From positions 62,001 through 126,000 of IMG/VR virus record IMGVR_UViG_3300011113_000640: 64,000 bases of DNA. One strand, written 5' to 3'. Origin of the DNA: a virus. The position numbers and the translations under genes are program-made. The first letter of the stretch is position 1; each line of letters begins with the position of its first letter. Positions 58,015-64,000 of this stretch are shown here, one piece after another. The notes beneath the pieces are model-generated. The model made no database searches, was not told the DNA's origin, and saw only the letters and a list, made by a program, of their open reading frames with translations.

Positions 58015-59025
58015 TTATTGGTTTTGGCCACAGTTGTCATCACAAATAACCAAACGTCCTTGTTCATAGTTTGGTATTTTCCATGCTTTTTCAACAGATT
58101 TAAACCATTCTACACATTCTTGCAAAGGGTGTTCTAGGGCATTGTTTTTAACTATCAGTGGAATCAACTGTGCATTGGCCGCTTGATGGTATTGTCCGGC
58201 ACCATATGTCTTAGGATAAAAACCTGTGTAGCAACATGGGCTAACATCACCGGTGGCTGAAATATAAATGGATTTTAAATTCTTGGTTTCACAGCTAATA
58301 GATGTTGCAGGTACTTGATCAGCTGTGATATCCTCTAGCAAAACATGGTCTGTTTTTTTCTTGTGAAACAAAATCTCAAAATTACGTTCACCTGTGTAGT
58401 TGCCCATGACATGTACCAAATTGCCATGCTGATCAAACACCGGCGCAGTATCACGTCCGTCATTTTTTAATTTAAACTCTTTAAATCCTAGGTCTTGGCT
58501 TATTTTTTTGCAGGTATCAATTTGATGTCTATTGTGATCAAATGGAATCATACTCCAAATAGCATATCCGCCTGCACTGATAAATTCTTTGGCATTCTTG
58601 ATAACCGTGGACCATTGCGTGTTTTGTCGGTAAAGGTGATGTGTGTCCTTGAGCCCATCTAAACAAAATTGCACGGTAGCTGGTGTACGTGCCAGTCTAG
58701 TCCAAAAATCTTTGTTTCTAGCACCACCATTGGTACTGATAGTTACTGCAAGTTCTGGATTGTGAGAGAAAAAATAGTCTACTATTGCCGGCCCTTCGGA
58801 ATTCATAACGATGTCACCAAAATTGCCGTTGATACGAATACTGGTCAACTGTTGTAAAAACTCAGGGCGAAAGATATGTCGGGCTTGTGTTAAACTGAGA
58901 TTGGTTTCAGGGTACCCGCCGTTGTAGGGATACCCCCAGAATGTTCTAGGACACCAAGAACAACTGGCGTTGCAAAGGCTAGAGATTTCCAAATGAACAT
59001 CTCTTATGTCTTGATACGCAATCAC
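58015..59025 (-). CDS. Radical SAM/SPASM protein B
   Basis: The radical SAM motif C-x3-C-x2-C ('CNASCSWC') lies at residues 18-25. The C-terminal 'SISCETKNLKSIYISATGDVSPCCYTGFYP' and 'CVEWF ... CDDNCGQ' resemble SPASM auxiliary-cluster cysteines. Such enzymes modify peptides, sugars or small molecules. The GTG start overlaps the helicase stop (GTGA), a surprising neighbour. The substrate is unknown. Confidence 0.85.
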   Translation of the reverse strand: MIAYQDIRDVHLEISSLCNASCSWCPRTFWGYPYNGGYPETNLSLTQARHIFRPEFLQQLTSIRINGNFGDIVMNSEGPAIVDYFFSHNPELAVTISTNGGARNKDFWTRLARTPATVQFCLDGLKDTHHLYRQNTQWSTVIKNAKEFISAGGYAIWSMIPFDHNRHQIDTCKKISQDLGFKEFKLKNDGRDTAPVFDQHGNLVHVMGNYTGERNFEILFHKKKTDHVLLEDITADQVPATSISCETKNLKSIYISATGDVSPCCYTGFYPKTYGAGQYHQAANAQLIPLIVKNNALEHPLQECVEWFKSVEKAWKIPNYEQGRLVICDDNCGQNQ

Positions 59026-60419
59026 GTGGTTTTGATTTTGCCTAATAGTTGTTTGAGTTTGGCACTCTGCACATCTGCTGTGATTTTGCCAGACTCTACA
59101 ATTTCTTCTTCTACAGGTGTGGTCATACGGCTTTGTGTTCTAATACTGCTTAAAATATCAGGTTTCTTGAACGCATTGACTGGTCCAGCGTCTTCGCCTG
59201 GATCGGTGATACGCATGGTTTCAATGTTGTAATCCAAGTCAATCTTTTGTCCTACACCTGTACTGCTACGGCTCTTCATACACTGTATCTGATACTTGCC
59301 ACGTTCACGCATGGCTCTTGATGTAAAGATACCAAACACGTTGTCTGCTGTGTTGATCTTTGAGATACCACCCGATATATGGCTGTGATCGAATTCAATT
59401 TCCTCCACAGCACTTCTGTTCAACTGACTTGCTGTCACAAACAACACATTGAGTTCTTTGGCCAAGTTACGCAATTCTTCACTCACATATTTGTCTTTGA
59501 CAAACAAGTCATTTGGTGATACTTTGGCACTCACGGGCATCAGCAAGTCCAAGTAATCACACATGACGAAATCCACTTTCAATCCTGTTTGTACTTGGAC
59601 TTCTTTGATGTAGCTTCGTATATCATTGATGTTGCTCTGTGCCGGCAAGGCCTTGATACGATACTGTCCGGCTTTCTTGCTCACAAGTTTGACCTTGAGT
59701 TCGGTCTGATCAATGTCCTTGCGGATCTCCTTGGTGCTCATGCCTGCCAACATGGCATCGGTTCTCAACGCACAAAGTTCTTCACTAAGTTCTAAACTGA
59801 TATACACACCAGACAAGCCAGCCTGCAACCAGCTCAATGCTATGTTCATCATGACTAAGGATTTACCACTACCCGATCCACCTGCAAATATGTTCAATTC
59901 GCCGCGGCTGAATCCGCCATACAGGATCTTGTCCATCTGTGGCCATCCTGTGCTCACTTGTCCACCGCTGTTAAAGTATTTGTTGATCCTTGCTTTGGGA
60001 TCAGACCAGTAGTCTGTGCCCATGTCTTTGGTCAGACTGATCTGTACCGCATCCTTGATCAGTTTCTCCACAGGATCGTACTCGCCTTTTTCCAGCAAGT
60101 CTGCACTCTTTAGGATTGCACGTTCCAGTTCCTGGCGTCTAGTAAAGCCTTCAAACTCGTCCATGAACCACTCAAAGTGTCCGTCGTTCAAATCTGGAAT
60201 ATGATTCAGTTGCACACCTGTGCTGGCTGCGATCTGTTCCGTGGTGGGCAAGGTCTTATGATCGTCACTGTGTTTGGCAATAAACTCGGCCGCAGGTCGC
60301 AAACTTCTATCAAAGTTTTCGGGATTGTAGATGTTCTGCACACGCACATAACTTTCTGCGTCTTGCAACATCATTTCTAAGAATAGGCGTTGGACTTCAA
60401 GTCCGTAATCTTTTAACAA
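59022..60419 (-). CDS. Replicative DNA helicase (T4 gp41/DnaB-like)
   Basis: The RecA-type core has Walker A 'GGSGSGKS' (180-187), a Walker B-like 'VDFVMCDYLDLL' and 'LFVTASQLNRSA' (the H3 region). The N-terminal ~150 residues form the helical collar domain. The length and layout fit gp41 of T4. It unwinds the replication fork together with the primase upstream. The TTG start follows AAGGAAG and overlaps the primase by 23 nt. Confidence 0.9.
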   Translation of the reverse strand: MLKDYGLEVQRLFLEMMLQDAESYVRVQNIYNPENFDRSLRPAAEFIAKHSDDHKTLPTTEQIAASTGVQLNHIPDLNDGHFEWFMDEFEGFTRRQELERAILKSADLLEKGEYDPVEKLIKDAVQISLTKDMGTDYWSDPKARINKYFNSGGQVSTGWPQMDKILYGGFSRGELNIFAGGSGSGKSLVMMNIALSWLQAGLSGVYISLELSEELCALRTDAMLAGMSTKEIRKDIDQTELKVKLVSKKAGQYRIKALPAQSNINDIRSYIKEVQVQTGLKVDFVMCDYLDLLMPVSAKVSPNDLFVKDKYVSEELRNLAKELNVLFVTASQLNRSAVEEIEFDHSHISGGISKINTADNVFGIFTSRAMRERGKYQIQCMKSRSSTGVGQKIDLDYNIETMRITDPGEDAGPVNAFKKPDILSSIRTQSRMTTPVEEEIVESGKITADVQSAKLKQLLGKIKTT

Positions 60420-61383
60420 GTTGTTTCTTCCTTAGTTCTATTTTAATTTTACTGGTTTCCTTGGCCTGCATGATAGTTATCAAAGTTGCTACCTTTCCCC
60501 AACGAATCACAGCATCGTTGACATCTTTTACATCCGCAGGCCATGTAGGCATGCTTACACTCCATCCAAGTTCCACAGCACGATCCACCAACTTCATACC
60601 TGCTTCGTCTTGATCTGGAACCACTATGACTTCACGATCTAAACTGCGAATTAGACGTACCTGGGAGTCATTGATCTCAGCATGCAACACAGCCAAGCCG
60701 CCGATGCTGAGTGCGTCAAACACACCTTCGACCACTAGAGCATAACGCCAGTCTGCCCCTTGCAGATCTGTGCCAAACACATAACCTGGTTGTGTGTCGT
60801 GGATATACTTGGGCTGACGATTGTCCAGCATCCTACTGCTGTAGCCTACCACGCGATTGTCATAGGTAAATGGAACTATGACCTGTGGACGTGTCCAATG
60901 CACACTGTCATTTTCCAACACAGTCATCACAGGATAGTCTTCGGGTATTGCACGGCCACGCAAGTAATCCCAGTGCGGACTATGTTTTGTGGTGACCAGT
61001 TCTGCAGCAGGTGGCAGGTCACGTTCTTCAAACTCTATGCCTTGCAAGGTGTTGCTTAACCTTTGACGATCTGTCAACAGACCTTCCATGCTACGATGGC
61101 GCAGGCTTTCAAGATTGATGCGTTCTATTTCTTCCGTGGGCACACCCAACCATGACATGAACTTGCGTGCTTTGAAACTGAGATTACGACCTATGATAAA
61201 GCTGGCAGTGTAACCACAATTGAAACAATGATAACTCCACCCTGCGTCAGAAGTTTTGATGCCGCCTCGGTTGCGACGGTCTCGACTTTCTCCCATGTGC
61301 TCACAACAGGGTGCATTAAAACTGATCCACCCCGAAGCACTGGGCTTGCGTCGTGCGGGTAAATAAGAAATCACATCAATCAT
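60397..61383 (-). CDS. DNA primase (T4 gp61/DnaG-type)
   Basis: The zinc-binding N-terminus has 'CCEH' and 'CFNC', and the TOPRIM core has 'VVEGVFDAL' (E) and 'VVPDQDEAG' (D-x-D). The 328 residues match T4 gp61. It makes RNA primers at the fork. A TTGACC is found upstream of the ATG, but its -10 is not clear. Confidence 0.92.
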   Translation of the reverse strand: MIDVISYLPARRKPSASGWISFNAPCCEHMGESRDRRNRGGIKTSDAGWSYHCFNCGYTASFIIGRNLSFKARKFMSWLGVPTEEIERINLESLRHRSMEGLLTDRQRLSNTLQGIEFEERDLPPAAELVTTKHSPHWDYLRGRAIPEDYPVMTVLENDSVHWTRPQVIVPFTYDNRVVGYSSRMLDNRQPKYIHDTQPGYVFGTDLQGADWRYALVVEGVFDALSIGGLAVLHAEINDSQVRLIRSLDREVIVVPDQDEAGMKLVDRAVELGWSVSMPTWPADVKDVNDAVIRWGKVATLITIMQAKETSKIKIELRKKQLVKRLRT

Positions 61384-61428
61384 GTTGTTATTTTAACATG
61401 ATTTTTGGTCAACTGCAATGAATTTGGT

Positions 61429-62598
61429 TTATCTGTAAAGAAGGTCAAGCACATAACCTGTGCTGATTACCACAGCAGCACTGGACACTGATGGTGGAGT
61501 AGGACTGGTCACACTGGTTGAGCCTGCATTAGGCAGATACCAATAACCACTTCCACCATTGGTCACTGTGATACCTGTGACCACACCGCCCGAGATAGTG
61601 GCTTCTGCTGTGGCTCCAGCACCGCTGCCAATGATGTTGATCTTGGGAGGCGCCAAGTACCCGCTTCCGCCATTGACCACGTTGATTGCAGTGACCACAC
61701 CATCTTCGGTCACAGCCGTGGCCAGGGCAGGAGTGCCCGGTTGGTCGGGCACAGCAAAAATGCTGTTGTTGAAACACAATCTAATTATAGGATACCAGCC
61801 CACAATATTCATGTATATGGTGCCAGTTTTGTTGTAATAAGTCCAAGATAGCCCGGGGCCGTCTATGGTTTCGGTGGGCACATTGTAAAACAGGCTTTGG
61901 TAGTTTTCTGCGGCCTGCGCTTTGATTGTTCCTGTGTAACCGTCCAGGGTCATCTGCACCGTGGTAATGCCCTTGGTGGGTTCAATAAAACTGCTGAAGT
62001 ATTCGGTATTTAAGAAACTGTTGTAGTAATTTCCACCATTAGGGTTGCCAGAATAGTACGGATTAGAAGGCCATTGGGTCCATCCAATGCCATCTGGACT
62101 GCCTTGAGCACTGAGTTTGATGGTAGGTATGGTGAGTGGTGCACTGGGCACATACTGTGGTAAGATTGAATCCACAATGTTTACAGGGGCACGGGCACCG
62201 GCCTGCGCATCCACAAACACAGCTTCCACAAGGTTACCACTGCTGCGTTGTATGCTGTAGTTGGCCGGTTGTGCCAAGACTTCTAGCAGTTCTGCACTGG
62301 TCAAAGTTACCTTGGCGCGGCCGGTGGGAGCATTCAAGATCACCATGGGTTTTTCTATCAGCAATACATCACCTTCAGTGCTGATCACTCGGAACAGGAA
62401 CGTGCTACCTGTGATGTTCACAGGTTTTTCTTGCTGGTTGATAAACTCAAACAAGAGCACGTTATCAACACCTTTGTTTATGGTCAGGACTTTGGCGTAC
62501 ACAGGATCATACCTATAGATAAAAGTTTCGCCCGCGCCGGTGTCCATGAGCAAGACTCTGGTGATCTGCTGATAGATATAGGCTTGGGTGGAATACAT
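61429..62598 (-). CDS. Structural protein with BppU-like N-terminus and Gly-rich repeats
   Basis: The N-terminal ~130 residues resemble an Ig-like or baseplate upper protein domain ('LTINKGVDNVLLFEFINQQEKPVNITGSTFLFRVIS'). The C-terminal ~110 residues contain two copies of a 'GVVTxIxVxNGGSGY' repeat, a motif frequent in phage fibres. The ATG lies 6 nt after a TAAATA. The role is inferred to be baseplate or tail. Confidence 0.7.
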   Translation of the reverse strand: MYSTQAYIYQQITRVLLMDTGAGETFIYRYDPVYAKVLTINKGVDNVLLFEFINQQEKPVNITGSTFLFRVISTEGDVLLIEKPMVILNAPTGRAKVTLTSAELLEVLAQPANYSIQRSSGNLVEAVFVDAQAGARAPVNIVDSILPQYVPSAPLTIPTIKLSAQGSPDGIGWTQWPSNPYYSGNPNGGNYYNSFLNTEYFSSFIEPTKGITTVQMTLDGYTGTIKAQAAENYQSLFYNVPTETIDGPGLSWTYYNKTGTIYMNIVGWYPIIRLCFNNSIFAVPDQPGTPALATAVTEDGVVTAINVVNGGSGYLAPPKINIIGSGAGATAEATISGGVVTGITVTNGGSGYWYLPNAGSTSVTSPTPPSVSSAAVVISTGYVLDLLYR

Positions 62599-62604
62599 AC
62601 AGAG

Positions 62605-62610
62605 TATTTA
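62605..62610 (-). promoter_or_regulatory. TAAATA 6 nt before ATG (leaderless-type late promoter)
   Basis: GCTAAATA-CTCTGT-ATG on the minus strand has the same spacing as at 18498 and 25515 and shares GCTAAATAC with 2295-2303 and 48329-48337. Confidence 0.55.
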
Positions 62611-62658
62611 GCAGGTTATGCTAGGGCTCAAAAACGGTCTGGTAAATATCCGTAACTT

Positions 62659-63036
62659 ATGAGCACTGAATTTTTTGCCCAACTAGCGGAAAAATATCCG
62701 TTTATCACCTTGTGTGTGTATGCTACCACGGAATATGTGGGCATCATACAGAATCAAGACGATGCTATAACCACCATCTATGATTTTGGAGCCATACAAG
62801 ATCTAGCAATCAAACGCAGATTTCTTGAGCTGGCCAACGTTTGGTGGTGGGAAAGCAATAGAACTGTGCCTATAAACATATTCTTGAAAGGTGAGTGGGA
62901 CGTGTTCCGCCCCTATCTGCGTACATTTACCAACAAGGACCTGGAAATCCTGCACGGGCCCATATGCAGTCTCAGTGAAATGAGCCGCAAAAAAAGCAAG
63001 AGAAAAAGTATTACCTTAGTTCGGCGTGTTGAGTAG
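62659..63036 (+). CDS. Unassigned 125-residue phage protein
   Basis: This protein ('LAEKYPFITLCVYATTEYVGIIQNQDDAITTIYDFGAIQD') has a recognisable style of T4-like phage proteins, with a basic C-terminus ('MSRKKSKRKSITLVRRVE'). TAAATA lies 10 nt upstream. It converges on the DnaE-like gene (21-nt overlap). Function unknown. Confidence 0.65.
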   Translation: MSTEFFAQLAEKYPFITLCVYATTEYVGIIQNQDDAITTIYDFGAIQDLAIKRRFLELANVWWWESNRTVPINIFLKGEWDVFRPYLRTFTNKDLEILHGPICSLSEMSRKKSKRKSITLVRRVE

Positions 63037-63585
63037 ATTCATGTGCAGGGCTACCAAGGCCGCATAACTAATCGCATGTGATTTCTTGAACACAAATCCT
63101 CGGCTGTCATCACCGTCCCACACTGAGGTAAACACTTGCTCCCAAGGCAGATTCTGTAGGTGTGCTTTGCCGGGTCTAATAATAGATATGAAAGCTGCCA
63201 TCCTAGGGATGCTGTCAGGGCGCATGGTTTTTAACAGTTCTGTATAGTTGCCCACGTGCACCAGTTGGCCTGCCCAATCCGAGTCGGTCCGTAGTCGCGA
63301 CCAAGGTGGTTCCAGGGCCAACATCGCTTCATAGTGTGATGGACTCTTTATCAGTTGATACACACTCATGTTCAGCAGATCGATCTTGAAATAACCCAAC
63401 TGTTCGGCTGTTTCGTAGTCTATGGCCGCACAGGCATTAACAGGATCCTGGGGTATGTCTGTGACATATATGCCACTGTTGTGACGACGCACCTGTCCTT
63501 GATTGATTTGTCGTGCTGGAACAGATTGTATCAATCGCAACAACTGATCTCTGTCAGCCAAGTCGATGTCAATGTCTGCGCTCAT
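63016..63585 (-). CDS. Small DnaE-like protein (DNA polymerase III alpha fragment-like)
   Basis: The order 'ADIDIDLADRDQLL' (DnaE 'PDIDIDF'), 'RRHNSGIYVTDIPQDP' (like 'HAAGVVIs' in DnaE) and 'LGYFKIDLLNMSVYQLI' (like 'GLVKMDFLGLkTL') follows the palm and nearby region of PolIII alpha. The protein is only 189 residues, so it cannot be a full polymerase. It may be a regulatory or structural relic that binds the clamp or DNA. It starts 3 nt before the stop of the next gene. Confidence 0.6.
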   Translation of the reverse strand: MSADIDIDLADRDQLLRLIQSVPARQINQGQVRRHNSGIYVTDIPQDPVNACAAIDYETAEQLGYFKIDLLNMSVYQLIKSPSHYEAMLALEPPWSRLRTDSDWAGQLVHVGNYTELLKTMRPDSIPRMAAFISIIRPGKAHLQNLPWEQVFTSVWDGDDSRGFVFKKSHAISYAALVALHMNLLNTPN

Positions 63586-63998
63586 TTTGAATATTTCCGC
63601 AAAATCTGATCAAGTTTCATTGGTCCTAGGGCTTCTATTGTGTTAGAAAAAAAGTAATTGTAGTTGTGTTCGACAAGATCTCGAGCCTGAGCACTGACCA
63701 AAATTTCAGGATGTTGGGCCATCCAGTTGATGGCCTCTGCACACATGCGATATCTTGCTATATGATCTTTTTCGTAATTATATGATTGTAACTGTTCTGG
63801 CAACAAATTCCAAGCAGTTTTAAATCCTAATTGGTTATACAACACGTCGGTGTTGGCCCCAGCAATGGGCCAAGGTATAGATTTAGTGATTGCACATTTA
63901 AGCAGTTTTTCAGTGATCCAGACTTCGTCATTTAACCATGTGGTTTCAGGAAATATCACACAATGATATGCAAGATATTCATCAATGACAAAGAAGCC
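63582..63998 (-). CDS. Glycosyltransferase-like protein, paralogue 3 (5' end outside window)
   Basis: The frame is open to the right edge, so the gene starts beyond the window. The readable 138 residues contain 'VWITEKLLKCAITKSIPWPIAGANTDVLYNQLGFKTA', aligning with the C-terminal block of the genes at 18498 and 49365 ('TEK', G-F). The end overlaps the DnaE-like gene by 4 nt. Confidence 0.65.
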   Translation of the reverse strand, partial: GFFVIDEYLAYHCVIFPETTWLNDEVWITEKLLKCAITKSIPWPIAGANTDVLYNQLGFKTAWNLLPEQLQSYNYEKDHIARYRMCAEAINWMAQHPEILVSAQARDLVEHNYNYFFSNTIEALGPMKLDQILRKYSK

Positions 63999-64000
63999 CG

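Noticed and set aside
1-64000. CRISPR array, tRNA genes, integrase or insertion sequences
   Set aside because: No regularly spaced repeats, cloverleaf-like segments or recombinase motifs were seen by eye; a tRNAscan or CRISPR search would be needed to exclude them fully.

Overview
The window is part of a large tailed-phage genome, most likely a T4-like myovirus. The evidence is a T4 gp41-type replicative helicase and gp61-type primase, class Ia ribonucleotide reductase with glutaredoxin, a PAAR spike tip, several tail-fibre or adhesin genes, and T4-style late promoters (TATAAATA/TAAATA). Genes are packed with 1-8 nt stop/start overlaps, and no rRNA, tRNA, integrase or transposase was seen. 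The phage also carries ClpX, ClpP, ClpS, Hsp20, ribosomal protein bS21, a phasin-like protein, IscU and an A-type Fe-S carrier. A Gram-negative proteobacterial host, possibly one that stores polyhydroxyalkanoate, is therefore likely; this is inference.

Layout. 1-6323 (+): four adhesin/tail-fibre genes rich in Gly-Asn repeats, with C1q-like and LamG-like ends. 6306-8485 (-): small early genes behind near-identical sigma70 promoters. 8580-20569: accessory genes, including an AsnB-like PP-loop enzyme, ClpP, phasin, fatty-acid desaturase, GNAT, UV endonuclease, amidinotransferase, a 2OG-Fe(II) oxygenase-like protein and a glycosyltransferase-like protein. 20724-25496 (-): secreted and membrane proteins, several under 60 aa. 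25515-31599: metallophosphoesterase, ClpS, Hsp20, bS21, ClpX, a large membrane protein and a BI-1 family protein. 31609-39900 (-): methyltransferase, ATP-dependent DNA ligase, lipoproteins and a second early small-gene cluster. 39997-48303 (-): two probable structural proteins, PAAR, glutaredoxin, NrdB, NrdA and a beta-helix tail spike. 48342-51720 (-): RecB-like nuclease, A-type carrier, glycosyltransferase-like protein, IscU and a radical SAM protein. 51717-57990 (-): probable head/neck and internal proteins, plus a two-domain nucleotidyltransferase/ligase-like protein. 58015-63998: radical SAM protein, helicase, primase, a structural protein, a small DnaE-like protein and a truncated glycosyltransferase-like gene.

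Three regulatory layers are visible. (i) Five strongly conserved sigma70 promoters (TTGACC, 17 bp, TATAAT/TATACT) precede early small-gene operons, and three copies of an inverted repeat GGTTAGTG-NN-CACTAACC lie in the same regions. (ii) T4-like late promoters precede structural and accessory genes. (iii) In at least seven genes TAAATA lies only 4-7 nt before the ATG, so the transcripts should be leaderless or nearly so.

The most unusual content is a phage-encoded proteolysis and translation kit (ClpX, ClpP, ClpS, Hsp20, bS21) together with the leaderless late genes. Also notable are an Fe-S supply set next to radical SAM enzymes, an oxygenase/amidinotransferase operon, a nucleotidyltransferase fused to a ligase-like domain, and a DnaE-like fragment.
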